Below, piece by piece: positions 15,836-23,390 of a stretch of 43,292 nt of DNA. The translations under genes were made by a program, and so were the position numbers. The DNA comes from Nitrosopumilus sp. (GTDB taxonomy: Archaea > Thermoproteota > Nitrososphaeria > Nitrososphaerales > Nitrosopumilaceae), in assembly GCF_025699255.1 (NCBI RefSeq), contig NZ_JAILWA010000013.1, positions 1-43,292 of the forward strand, read 5' to 3'. Each line of letters begins with the position of its first letter. Position 1 is the first letter of the stretch. The notes under the pieces were generated by a model, which saw only the letters and a list, made by a program, of their open reading frames with translations, made no database searches and was not told where the DNA came from.

Positions 15836-17587
15836 TTAAAATAAACTGTTTGTGAGTTTTTTCAATGCCAAAATCTCTTCTTCTTCTTGTCTGATTTTTT
15901 TATCGATTACCCTAAGCATTGAATCATTCCAGACATGTTGAGAAAAGAAATTGTGTTTAGTATTTGCCAATTCAATCTCGTCATCTACTACTGTATCTTC
16001 AAGAAATTTAGTCACAATTACATCTGTAATCTTCAAAATTCTTGAATTTAGTTTGAAACTATGGAAAATGGGCTCTAATTTTCTTATATCTACTTTAAAA
16101 TCCCCTTTTGATTCAAGAATTTTTTTGTGCAGAATTCTAAAATATACTGCTACAAAGAATAATGTCGCATATCTTTTTGTTTTATGTCCACCTTGCTTTC
16201 CATATTTCAATGATTTCTTAGCAAATTCTTTTACAAGATATGGATACAACAAAATTCTGTAATCATCTTTTAGATTATCATTGAATATGTCATCATATTT
16301 ACTCCCTCTTGGAAGAAATTGAGCTGGTGAGCTGTATGCTTCTGTAGGTCTTTGTTCAATTCCTGCAACCAAAGATTGTATTGCATCTTTTGCAACTATG
16401 ACCTTCTTGTGATTGTCTGGAAGATAGTTGTTGTATATTGTATCTCCATCATATTCACATTGTTTTGATTTAGTTTTTGTATCAAAAGACCCTGCTTGTA
16501 TTTCATAAAAATAACCACAATTTTTTAATTGTGATTTAATTGATTTATGAAAATCCATTAACGAAACTAGATCTTTTCCTCTAACAGAATTCTGAGAATT
16601 TCTATATTTTGTAATATTGTTTTGTTCTTGTTCATCATCTGCTTTTATGATCGTTACTGTCATAGAACCTTCCATATTTTTTGTTCTTTTTGAATGATCA
16701 AGAATAGAATTAGATGTTTGAGCTCCATTGACGATTTGAGGAGCATGAAGTTCAATCATATTTTCTCCCAACTCTGAAAAATCGCTTACTACTATGGTAA
16801 TTCCATTATTGTAAAAGAAAAATTTACCTGGATTACTTTGTAATGTTTCTCTTAATCCTTTGTTTACTGTGGTCTTAAATTGCATCCATTGTCTAATGTT
16901 TGATTCAAAAACATAATCTCTATTCTTACTTACAAATTCAGTTAATTCACGTAATTTCAATATGCCTAAGATTGTATTTTCATGTCTGAGCATTCTTTCT
17001 AGTTTAATAGATGATTTTTTACCTGCTGCTGGCTTTTTTATCCTATCCCATAATTTTTGGATTATTACTTTTTGATCAATTATCTCTACTGTATCATCAT
17101 GATAGTCTACTTCTTGATCAGTAACATAACAACATTTTATCTTTAGATTTTTTTCTTTAATTTTTGTTACAAGCTGAGCGAGTTCGGGTCTCATCTTTAC
17201 AACATCTTTTGCCAGTAATCTCTTTGCATCTTCTTTGAATTTTGCTATTGCCTCAAGTGAATGTGATGTTCCATATTTTGATTGAAATAATCTGATTGTA
17301 TTATCAGAAAAATCTACTGGAAGATAAGCATCGATACCTAGATCGTTTGCACCGTCTACAATTGCATCTGCAGCATCGTCTTCTGTAGCCTCAAAAACTC
17401 TGGTTAAAATCCACTGAAGAAAGTTATTCCCTTTCTCAACCTCACTTTTTGAATTTTCTGCATATTCATGTATGCTTTCCTGAATATTTTCAGCAAATCC
17501 TTCTAGAGGAGGACTAGAATTTTTTTGAACTAATAATGTATGTGAGCCAGGAATGTATTCTAACAAACCATTTCCATTTTGAGACAA
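15836..17587 (-). CDS. AIPR-family protein (abortive phage infection, nuclease-like)
   Basis: A 583-residue protein matching the AIPR family (Pfam PF10592). The N-terminal domain has a PD-(D/E)xK-like core: DLGIDAYLPV (Asp82, Asp86) then LFQSKYG (Gln102, Lys104). The AIPR core lies at about 225-320, with NIRQWMQFKTTVNKGLRETL, FFFYNNGITIVV and IVNGAQTSNSI. Family members are linked to abortive phage infection and related nuclease defence, so DNA or RNA cleavage on infection is inferred. The TTG start is about 25 bases after a strong TATA box. No methylase or helicase partner lies beside it, so it would act alone. Confidence 0.82.
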   Translation of the reverse strand: MSQNGNGLLEYIPGSHTLLVQKNSSPPLEGFAENIQESIHEYAENSKSEVEKGNNFLQWILTRVFEATEDDAADAIVDGANDLGIDAYLPVDFSDNTIRLFQSKYGTSHSLEAIAKFKEDAKRLLAKDVVKMRPELAQLVTKIKEKNLKIKCCYVTDQEVDYHDDTVEIIDQKVIIQKLWDRIKKPAAGKKSSIKLERMLRHENTILGILKLRELTEFVSKNRDYVFESNIRQWMQFKTTVNKGLRETLQSNPGKFFFYNNGITIVVSDFSELGENMIELHAPQIVNGAQTSNSILDHSKRTKNMEGSMTVTIIKADDEQEQNNITKYRNSQNSVRGKDLVSLMDFHKSIKSQLKNCGYFYEIQAGSFDTKTKSKQCEYDGDTIYNNYLPDNHKKVIVAKDAIQSLVAGIEQRPTEAYSSPAQFLPRGSKYDDIFNDNLKDDYRILLYPYLVKEFAKKSLKYGKQGGHKTKRYATLFFVAVYFRILHKKILESKGDFKVDIRKLEPIFHSFKLNSRILKITDVIVTKFLEDTVVDDEIELANTKHNFFSQHVWNDSMLRVIDKKIRQEEEEILALKKLTNSLF

Positions 17588-17604
17588 CTAGCCTTTTTGA
17601 TATG

Positions 17605-17614
17605 TTATATATTT
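17605..17614 (-). promoter_or_regulatory. TATA-like box of the AIPR gene
   Basis: AAATATATAA on the minus strand, about 20-25 bases before the TTG start at 17587. It is the best TATA-like match in this divergent region, suggesting a leaderless and fairly strong promoter. Confidence 0.5.
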
Positions 17615-17662
17615 AGAGAATTTGGTAATTATGTAATAACTTTCAAAAGGATGTGATGTGAT

Positions 17663-18070
17663 TTGATAAAAAAAATAGCTATTGTGGCAGCATTATCGAT
17701 ATTTGGATTGATAATAATCTCACTTGCATTTTTAAACTCTTCAATAGAAAGTGTTTCGGAATCTGAACCTCTTGTAAAGGGTGATGTAATAATGCCTACA
17801 AAAGTTTCTCGTCCTGGATGTGAAGAAACTGATAGATGTTACATTCCATCAATTGTCACAATAAATTCTGGACAAAAAGTGACATGGGTAAATGAGGATT
17901 CAGCATTTCATAGTGTGACTTCTGGTTCATATGAGGAACCTGTTGATTTGTTTGATAGTGGTCATTTAGATCCCTTTGAATCATATACACTTGATTTTGA
18001 CGAAAAAGGAACTTTTGATTATTTTTGTACTCTTCATCCGTGGATGAAAGGCCAAGTTATAGTAGAGTAA
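17663..18070 (+). CDS. Membrane-anchored cupredoxin (plastocyanin-like)
   Basis: A 135-residue type I copper protein. Residues 4-24 are a hydrophobic signal or anchor. The cupredoxin domain (about 38-135) has the copper ligands His83 (AFHSV) and Cys122-His125-Met128 (FCTLHPWM). Cys53 and Cys59 could form a disulfide near the surface. Ammonia-oxidising archaea use many such copper proteins as extracytoplasmic electron carriers; the partner is unknown. The TTG start is the first possible start after a stop-rich region. The stop codon touches the 3' end of tRNA-Cys on the other strand. Confidence 0.9.
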   Translation: MIKKIAIVAALSIFGLIIISLAFLNSSIESVSESEPLVKGDVIMPTKVSRPGCEETDRCYIPSIVTINSGQKVTWVNEDSAFHSVTSGSYEEPVDLFDSGHLDPFESYTLDFDEKGTFDYFCTLHPWMKGQVIVE

Positions 18071-18141
18071 GGTACCCGAGGGAGTCGAACCCCCTTGTAT
18101 AAGCTTTGCAGGCTCACGCATAACCGTTCTGCCAGAGTACC
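18070..18141 (-). tRNA. tRNA-Cys (anticodon GCA)
   Basis: A cloverleaf on the minus strand. Acceptor GGTACTC pairs with GGGTACC (one T-G), the D stem is GCA/TGC, the anticodon stem TGAGC/GCTTA with loop CTGCAAA gives anticodon GCA, and the T stem GGGGG/CCCTC has loop TTCGACT. The discriminator (18070) is T, the Cys identity base, and it is also the last base of the convergent cupredoxin stop codon. CCA is not encoded. Confidence 0.95.
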
Positions 18142-18161
18142 GTTTTAAAAAACACAAAATG

Positions 18162-18171
18162 AATAATTAAA
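18162..18171 (-). promoter_or_regulatory. TATA-like box of tRNA-Cys
   Basis: TTTAATTATT on the minus strand about 25 bases before the 5' end of tRNA-Cys, between the tRNA and the histone stop codon. Pattern and spacing only. Confidence 0.45.
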
Positions 18172-18180
18172 CTCTTTAGA

Positions 18181-18402
18181 TTAGAATTTGCTAAATGGCT
18201 TTGATGCCAATTTTACATCTTCACCTTTTACAGTTTTTCTACTTGCATGTGATGCCATATCTACTGCACTTTTAGCAATATTATTTGCAATTTCTTCTAT
18301 AATTCTCCTTAATTCATCCGCTGATTCATCACTAACTCTTTCTGCCCCTGCTTTTTTTAAAATCCTATACATTGCAGATAATCCTAGTTCAGATGATTTC
18401 AT
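18181..18402 (-). CDS. Archaeal histone
   Basis: A 73-residue single histone fold of the HMf type with three helices: residues about 5-17 ([14 protein letters not shown]), 25-52 ([20 protein letters not shown] and on) and 60-68. It ends with the [12 protein letters not shown] loop that contacts the neighbouring dimer and DNA. Histones wrap and compact DNA into tetramers or longer filaments. There is no tail. It is on the same strand as tRNA-Cys downstream and divergent from the tatD gene. Confidence 0.95.
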   Translation of the reverse strand: MKSSELGLSAMYRILKKAGAERVSDESADELRRIIEEIANNIAKSAVDMASHASRKTVKGEDVKLASKPFSKF

Positions 18403-18498
18403 GATTTTTAATTTAGTTTTTTCCGAAAAAAGATAACGAGTGAAAAAATATCACTAAGGAATCGATTTATACAGACTATTTTAAGAATTGATAAAGAA

Positions 18499-19254
18499 AT
18501 GTCTTGGTATGTAGATTCTCATATACATTTGTCAGATCCAGCATATGCCTCAGATATGGAATTTATCTTAAATCAAATGCAGTTTTTAAAACTGAAAGCA
18601 TGTTGTGTTTCAATGAATTATAAAAATTCATTACAAACTTTAGAACTTGCAGAAAAAAGTGATCTTGTATTACCTTTTATTGGAATTCATCCAGAATATG
18701 CTAATCAAGATATTGAAAAAACATCCAAATTAATTGAGGATAATCACATACAAATTTCTGGAATAGGTGAGATTGGATTAGATCCAACATATGTAAATGA
18801 AGAAAATGATAATAAAAAACAACATGAAGTTTTTAAAACATTATTGTCATATGCAGAAAAATTTAACAAACCTGTTTCAATTCATTCCAGAAAAAGCCTT
18901 GATGAAATTTTTCAAATAATGACTTCCTATAATACAAAACATGCTTTGTTACACTGGTTTGATGGAAGTAAAAAACAACTTGCTAAAGCTATGGATATGG
19001 GGTTTTTTGTGTCATATGGACCTGTAATGATTTATGCAAATGACAAACAAACATTGTTGTCAAAAACTGATGAATCTAGAATTCTTGTTGAGACTGATGG
19101 GCCCGTTAGATTTTCAAGATGTTTTGAAATGAAATCTGGTCAAATCAGTTTTATTCCCAGTGTTATTTTTTGTGCTTCAAAAATTCTTGGTAAATCCTTT
19201 GATGAAATGACATTACTTTTAGAAAAGAATTCAAACTCATATTTGGGAATATAG
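18499..19254 (+). CDS. TatD-family metal-dependent hydrolase
   Basis: A 251-residue TIM-barrel amidohydrolase-type protein. Metal ligands are visible as DSHIHL (residues 6-11), GEIGLD, SIHSRKS, LLHWFDG and ETDGP. Family members are DNases or related phosphoesterases active on DNA ends; the substrate here is unknown. It is somewhat shorter in some loops than bacterial TatD but complete. The ATG start follows a 96-base divergent region shared with the histone. It is probably first in an operon with S17e and the Cgi121 fusion. Confidence 0.88.
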   Translation: MSWYVDSHIHLSDPAYASDMEFILNQMQFLKLKACCVSMNYKNSLQTLELAEKSDLVLPFIGIHPEYANQDIEKTSKLIEDNHIQISGIGEIGLDPTYVNEENDNKKQHEVFKTLLSYAEKFNKPVSIHSRKSLDEIFQIMTSYNTKHALLHWFDGSKKQLAKAMDMGFFVSYGPVMIYANDKQTLLSKTDESRILVETDGPVRFSRCFEMKSGQISFIPSVIFCASKILGKSFDEMTLLLEKNSNSYLGI

Positions 19255-19285
19255 GTATAAAATACCCCTATCCTTTACACGTTCA

Positions 19286-19633
19286 GTGGATAGAATAAAA
19301 CGACTTTCATATGAAGTTCTAGATGGACACAAGTCTAAATTCGGAGAAGATTTCGCTGATAATAAAAAAGCCTTAGATCAAATTTCAATTGTACGATCAA
19401 AAGGATTGAAAAATGAGATTGCAGGATATATTACAAAATTCATCAAAAAAGAAATTCGTGAAGAAAAAGCAAAGCAGGCTAGAATTCAAGCATCTAAATC
19501 TGAACAACAAATTCAAGAACCCTCTGAAGTTGAGATAACTGAAGAAACAACCACTGAAGAAATTCCTGATGCTATTATTGATGCATCCTCTGAAACAGAA
19601 TCTTCTGAAACAAAAGAAGAAAAAACTGAATAA
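19286..19633 (+). CDS. rps17e: Ribosomal protein eS17 with acidic C-terminal tail
   Basis: Residues 1-62 match archaeal/eukaryotic eS17: RIKRLSYEVLDGHKSKFGED, then NKKALDQISIVRSKGLKNEI and AGYITKFIKKE. Archaeal eS17 normally ends there (about 60-70 residues). This one has a further 50 residues rich in Glu, Thr and Ser (around SEVEITEETTTEEIPDA). The start is GTG at 19286, 31 bases after the tatD stop. The acidic tail recalls the acidic N-terminal extension of S11 in this window. Confidence 0.9.
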   Translation: MDRIKRLSYEVLDGHKSKFGEDFADNKKALDQISIVRSKGLKNEIAGYITKFIKKEIREEKAKQARIQASKSEQQIQEPSEVEITEETTTEEIPDAIIDASSETESSETKEEKTE

Positions 19634-19672
19634 TTAATAAAATATTGTTTTGAGATTTTAAATTAGTTAGAA

Positions 19673-20446
19673 ATGTTTACTGTAAAGTTTGTAGGTGGAG
19701 CAAAAAAATCATTCCCAATGGAGCGTTTAAACATTGACAAATCTGAAATAACAATCCAAGAATTAATTATATTACTTGTAGATCTTAAGCCTAAAGATAC
19801 TCCTACTCTTGATACTGAAAATGTTTTAATTGCAATTAATGGTGCTGATTCATCTGCAATGAGTGGTAAATCCACAAAAATCAAAGATAATGATATTGTA
19901 AGTATAATTCCTATAATTCATGGTGGGGCATTAAATAGACTCACTTTTGAATTTTCAAAAAAACAAATTCAAGCCATAGAAATTAAAGACAAAACTTCAA
20001 TCAATGTACAATTTCTAGATGAACTTCGAAAAAAATTCCCCAAACTTGTAATCCAGGCAATTTCAAGCGATTTTATCTTAAATCAATATCATTTTAAAAA
20101 AATTATTTCGTTATCAATTGAATCTCAAAAAAATAATGTGTTGCTTTCAAATAAACTAGAGACTGACATTCTCATGAGATTTGCTTTAAATACACAAATT
20201 TCTAATGCGATAAAAAATGTAGGAATTAAATCCAACAAAAGTTTTGTTCTAGTTGCAATTGGAAACAAAAAAAATTTAAATTCATTATATGTTGAACTAA
20301 AACCATTTACTGTAAATTTATTCTTAAAAAATAATGAATTGTATCTTAGAAAATATTTTAAAATTACAAAAAAACATTTTTTTTCAACCTATTCAAAAAA
20401 TCCATTGGCCGATATTTTAATAGAAAAAGCATCTGTATTATTCTGA
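19673..20446 (+). CDS. MoaD/ThiS-like domain fused to KEOPS subunit Cgi121
   Basis: A 257-residue, apparently two-domain protein. Residues 1-85 look like a ubiquitin-fold MoaD/ThiS/SAMP domain (VKFVGGAKKSF at the start, VLIAINGADSS, then DNDIVSIIPIIHGG at the end), including the Gly-Gly used for adenylation or thiolation. Residues about 88-250 match Cgi121/TPRKB, with FLDELRKKFPKLVIQAISSD, the KLETDILMRFALNTQISNAI helix and NVGIKSNKSFVLVAIG. Cgi121 is the tRNA-binding KEOPS subunit for t6A synthesis. The Gly-Gly is internal, so it could act only if cleaved. Sua5 lies next door on the other strand. Confidence 0.75.
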   Translation: MFTVKFVGGAKKSFPMERLNIDKSEITIQELIILLVDLKPKDTPTLDTENVLIAINGADSSAMSGKSTKIKDNDIVSIIPIIHGGALNRLTFEFSKKQIQAIEIKDKTSINVQFLDELRKKFPKLVIQAISSDFILNQYHFKKIISLSIESQKNNVLLSNKLETDILMRFALNTQISNAIKNVGIKSNKSFVLVAIGNKKNLNSLYVELKPFTVNLFLKNNELYLRKYFKITKKHFFSTYSKNPLADILIEKASVLF

Positions 20447-20959
20447 TATACTTCTTTTAGTTTTTTCTGTACTGAGTATATCTGATTTTTTAAGAATGGA
20501 AATTCCTGTTTTATTCCCTAAAATTTCAATTAAAAGAACTTTATCTGGAAATTCTAGTGATACTTTACTTTTAATTTTATTTGCTATCTTTGTAATGATC
20601 TCTTTACTAGACAAGTCTGAGTTTCTTTTCTCAATTGAAATTCTATATGTTTCTTCTTTTGTAATTTGATTTGACATTTCTTCAACATTTTTGTCAATTT
20701 CATCTATTTTTGATTCAATCACTTTCTGAATTGGAATAATTCTTTTGCAATATCTTATACTCCATGGTTCATCAAGAAGCATTTCTTTGATTTTCCTTAC
20801 TACTTCTATCGGATCTAATATTGTTTCTGCAGTTAAGATCCCAGACATACTTGTAATTGTAACTTTGATATTCGAATCTCCTAATTCCCCTAAAATATCC
20901 TTTAATTCATCTTCTGTTTCTGGCTCTAGATGTCTTGGGCAAGTAATTATGAGATTCAT
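20438..20959 (-). CDS. THUMP-domain protein (Tan1-like)
   Basis: A 173-residue protein starting MNLIITCPRHLEPETEDELK, typical of THUMP RNA-binding domains. It has a second half around RISIEKRNSDLSSKEIITKI and VSLEFPDKVLLIEILGNKTG. It matches the Tan1/archaeal THUMP-only proteins needed for N4-acetylcytidine in tRNA, where the THUMP protein helps the acetyltransferase. No acetyltransferase is in the window. Its ATG overlaps the Sua5 TGA (ATGA, 20956-20959), so they are coupled. It overlaps the Cgi121 fusion gene by 9 bases tail to tail. Confidence 0.82.
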   Translation of the reverse strand: MNLIITCPRHLEPETEDELKDILGELGDSNIKVTITSMSGILTAETILDPIEVVRKIKEMLLDEPWSIRYCKRIIPIQKVIESKIDEIDKNVEEMSNQITKEETYRISIEKRNSDLSSKEIITKIANKIKSKVSLEFPDKVLLIEILGNKTGISILKKSDILSTEKTKRSISE

Positions 20960-21555
20960 GTTTGTAAAATTTCTTCTTTGTTTAAAGAACCTTCGCGGAT
21001 AATTTTGACTTCGCTATTATCAATTTCAACTATTGTTGATTCTCCTTTGCTATGAATAATTCCACCATCGACAAAAATATCATAATCATATAATTCCCTA
21101 ATGCACTTTTCTGGATCTGTACTTGATTGATTTCCAGATATATTTGCACTTGTACCTACAAGAAAATCACATTTTTTCAATAACTCTAATGTACATTTAT
21201 GATTAGGAACTCTAATAGCAATTTTATTTTCTAAATTTAATGATTGTTTGATTTTTTCATCAGTAACTTTTAAAATTAAAGTAAGAGGACCTGGCCAAAA
21301 CTTTTTAGCTATTTTTCTAGAAAATTTATCTAAATAAACAATTTTTTCTGCTGTTTCTAATGAATATGTTAAAACTGGAACTGATTTTGAAATGTTTCTA
21401 GATTTGATTTCATAGATTTTCTTAACTGCTTCTATGTTGTATGGGTTACAACCTATACCATAAACAGTATCTGTTGGATATACTATAATTCCTCCTCTTT
21501 TAATTATCTGTGAAGCTTTTTCAATCCCTTCATCATTACATGATACTTTTAACAC
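20956..21555 (-). CDS. tsaC: Threonylcarbamoyl-AMP synthase (Sua5/TsaC)
   Basis: A 199-residue Sua5/YrdC-domain enzyme that makes threonylcarbamoyl-AMP from Thr, bicarbonate and ATP, the first step of tRNA t6A. Visible motifs: GGIIVYPTDTVYGIGCNPYN, KSRNISKSVPVL, KFWPGPLTLIL, NKIAIRVPNH and GTSANISGNQSS. It is the short YrdC/TsaC form without the C-terminal Sua5 domain. The start is GTG at 21553-21555. The Cgi121 subunit of KEOPS, which uses the product, is encoded nearby on the opposite strand. Confidence 0.93.
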   Translation of the reverse strand: MLKVSCNDEGIEKASQIIKRGGIIVYPTDTVYGIGCNPYNIEAVKKIYEIKSRNISKSVPVLTYSLETAEKIVYLDKFSRKIAKKFWPGPLTLILKVTDEKIKQSLNLENKIAIRVPNHKCTLELLKKCDFLVGTSANISGNQSSTDPEKCIRELYDYDIFVDGGIIHSKGESTIVEIDNSEVKIIREGSLNKEEILQT

Positions 21556-21632
21556 TTTTCATCACTCTTTCTTTTTAATTATAATTTACATTAGAATAAG
21601 TTTTTAACACTTCATTCTTTAATTTGGAAAGT

Positions 21633-21716
21633 ATGTCATCAGCTGATTATGAAGATACTGATTTTGAAGATGATTTTGATGATAATTTAGATGAATTTGA
21701 TGATTCGAGTGATTAA
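21633..21716 (+). CDS. 27-residue very acidic miniprotein
   Basis: A frame from ATG (21633-21635) to TAA (21714-21716) encoding 27 residues, of which 14 are Asp or Glu (MSSADYEDTD, then FEDDFDDNLDEF). Regularly spaced Phe/Tyr/Leu between acidic pairs resemble the acidic-aromatic peptides that bind basic proteins. The TAA overlaps the stop of the convergent winged-helix gene as TTAA. It is too short to assign to a family; it is a modest-confidence gene because composition bias alone could leave such a frame. Confidence 0.45.
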   Translation: MSSADYEDTDFEDDFDDNLDEFDDSSD

Positions 21717-22000
21717 ATACTCAATCCAAAATTATCTGCAAAATTTGTGAATGTGTAATATGCTTGTAAAAATTCTCTACCTGGCTGACTTATTTTATAC
21801 TTGTTTGAACCTTGACTATCAACTTTCTCTAAAAGACCTTGTGAAACTAAAGTTTTCAAAATTGCTGAAATTCTTGAATGAGAAATATTTGCTTTTCTAA
21901 TAAGATAAGTAACTGATGCCCCATCTTCATCTTGAAGATCATCCCTAGTCGTTGCTAGAATATCTCCAATAATTTTCATATGTGTTCTATATTCAGCCAT
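21713..22000 (-). CDS. Winged-helix transcription regulator (ArnR-like)
   Basis: A 95-residue winged-helix protein, paralogue of 14552-14833. It has AEYRTHMKIIGDILATTR at the start, the recognition helix IRKANISHSRISAILKTL, and the wing KYKISQPGREFLQAY. It ends TNFADNFGLSI, like the SSIAESFGLEL of its paralogue, so both may use the same C-terminal helix for dimers. Targets unknown. It stands alone, with a 119-base gap upstream to the membrane-protein gene. Confidence 0.85.
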   Translation of the reverse strand: MAEYRTHMKIIGDILATTRDDLQDEDGASVTYLIRKANISHSRISAILKTLVSQGLLEKVDSQGSNKYKISQPGREFLQAYYTFTNFADNFGLSI

Positions 22001-22119
22001 TTCTCTATACTTGTTTGCTGTAATTTCTATGAGAGGACACTGATATTTTGCAATATACTAAAAAGATAAAAGAATTTGACAAATTTTTTATTTGTAGAAT
22101 TTTTGAGCCTGAGACAAAA

Positions 22120-22761
22120 TTATTCTAAACCCTCATCAAATTTTATCTTAGTTAGAGGTACCTTGCTGACTGGAATGAACAATGCTATCAATCCCCCAAT
22201 TTTGATAATCATAGATACTGGATATAGGATTGATTCTGGAAACACAAAAGAATACCATCCTAAAAATTCCCCCAATGCCAAAAATCCCAATCCTATAGAT
22301 ACTGATATTGCTCCTTTGTTACGATTTTCAAAATATGATAACATGGTTTCAATTGCACCATATGCTAACAAAATAAATGAAACAGATCTGAAAATATGTT
22401 CTAATTGAACTGAGGAAACTAAGAATAAAGGAAAGATTCCAACTGATCTGAAATAACTAGATTTAGGAAAAAATGATTTAATACTATGTGAAAATGCAAT
22501 AAAAAAATATCCTACAGTTTGAACTACGATTCCCAAAGTTTGAATCCATCTTTCTATATTTCCTGCTTTTGTTACAAAATCTTCTACCATGTATCCTGTC
22601 CATATGATAAAAAAACCTACACTGATTGAAAAAAATGCAATAGTTAATCGGAATAATGTTGGGCTTCCGGTATTTCTAAATCCAATATATGACATAATTC
22701 CAATTGCAAGTCCTATCAAAAACCCTACCAAATTAAGAATATTTTCTAACAAAAAATCCAA
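22120..22761 (-). CDS. Polytopic membrane protein, unknown function
   Basis: A 213-residue protein with about seven hydrophobic helices, beginning ENILNLVGFLIGLAIGIMSY and ending with a short charged cytoplasmic tail (KIKFDEGLE). There are no obvious transporter or enzyme motifs; single charged residues lie in the loops. The layout resembles small archaeal seven-span sensor-like proteins, but I cannot assign it. The start ATG is 60 bases after the stop of the zinc-ribbon gene on the same strand. Confidence 0.7.
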   Translation of the reverse strand: MDFLLENILNLVGFLIGLAIGIMSYIGFRNTGSPTLFRLTIAFFSISVGFFIIWTGYMVEDFVTKAGNIERWIQTLGIVVQTVGYFFIAFSHSIKSFFPKSSYFRSVGIFPLFLVSSVQLEHIFRSVSFILLAYGAIETMLSYFENRNKGAISVSIGLGFLALGEFLGWYSFVFPESILYPVSMIIKIGGLIALFIPVSKVPLTKIKFDEGLE

Positions 22762-22821
22762 TGATTAATAGAAATATCTTAAACTAATTATTTTAATCTG
22801 ATGAATGATTACACTCTTTTG

Positions 22822-23037
22822 TTAATCCCATTCATCTAACGAACCTGAAGAATGCCCTTCAGTACTACCCGCATAATCTCCTAAAATATCTGAATATTTC
22901 GATTCGTTATGTGCCACAAATTTTACATATTCTCCATAACTCATATCTAAATCACAAGAATCACATTTTACAACAGAATAATCCATTGCCAATTCTGCAT
23001 TTTCTTTACACTTTGGGCATTTTATCTTCATGTTCAA
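22822..23037 (-). CDS. Zinc-ribbon protein with acidic tail
   Basis: A 71-residue protein. CPKCKENAEL and VVKCDSCDLDMSYGEY form a zinc ribbon with two CxxC knuckles (about residues 7-30). The rest is acidic and Ser/Gly-rich (GDYAGSTEGHSSGSLDEWD). ATG at 23037 or at 23031 (MK) could be the start. No function recognised. It is divergent from the YggX-like gene, 71 bases between starts. Confidence 0.7.
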   Translation of the reverse strand: MNMKIKCPKCKENAELAMDYSVVKCDSCDLDMSYGEYVKFVAHNESKYSDILGDYAGSTEGHSSGSLDEWD

Positions 23038-23108
23038 ATAGGACTCTGATAATTATTATTGTTTTATGTTCAAAAAAAGATAAAAGGAGTTTATTATTCT
23101 TAATTTTT

Positions 23109-23390
23109 ATGAGTCGTACATGTACCAAATGTAAGAATTCTATTCCTGATAGTGAAGAACTTGGAGTGGTTGCAGCAAAATATCCCACATGTAACAAATG
23201 TTGGGCTGAATGGAAAGAATATCAAATCATGGTAATGAATGAAATGAAATTAGACATGTCTATGCTAGATCATAGGAAATTATTGAAGAAACATGAAAAA
23301 ATCTTTGTCGGCGTATTGTCTCCTGAAGGAGAAGTAATTGATTATACGAATGAAGACAACAGAAAGCCAGATGAGCCTCAAGGTGCTTAG
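23109..23390 (+). CDS. YggX-like (Fe(II)-trafficking family) protein with zinc-ribbon start
   Basis: A 93-residue protein. Residues 31-65 (CWAEWKEYQIMVMNEMKLDM, then LDHRKLLKKHEK) match the core of bacterial YggX, whose pattern is WAQWQ..QTMLINE..LNM...EHRKLL. YggX helps protect iron-sulfur clusters from oxidative damage. Unlike YggX, this protein has four Cys (C5, C8, C28, C31) as a likely zinc or iron knuckle. The longer frame from 22911 is not the gene: the ATG at 23109 has the right family N terminus. It overlaps the next gene's stop by TTAG. Confidence 0.75.
   Translation: MSRTCTKCKNSIPDSEELGVVAAKYPTCNKCWAEWKEYQIMVMNEMKLDMSMLDHRKLLKKHEKIFVGVLSPEGEVIDYTNEDNRKPDEPQGA

Noticed and set aside
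15836-15951. tRNA-like or C/D box RNA in the hairpin region
   Set aside because: No cloverleaf can be drawn and the C (RTGATGA) and D (CTGA) boxes are not correctly placed; kept only as an unexplained hairpin at 15769-15828.
13884-18070. Mobile element or genomic island next to tRNA-Thr
   Set aside because: Accessory-looking genes follow the tRNA, but I found no integrase, no repeat of the tRNA 3' end and no transposase.
22911-23108. N-terminal extension of the YggX-like gene to 22911
   Set aside because: It overlaps the opposite zinc-ribbon gene, has His/Asn/Leu-rich low-quality sequence, and the ATG at 23109 gives the correct family start.
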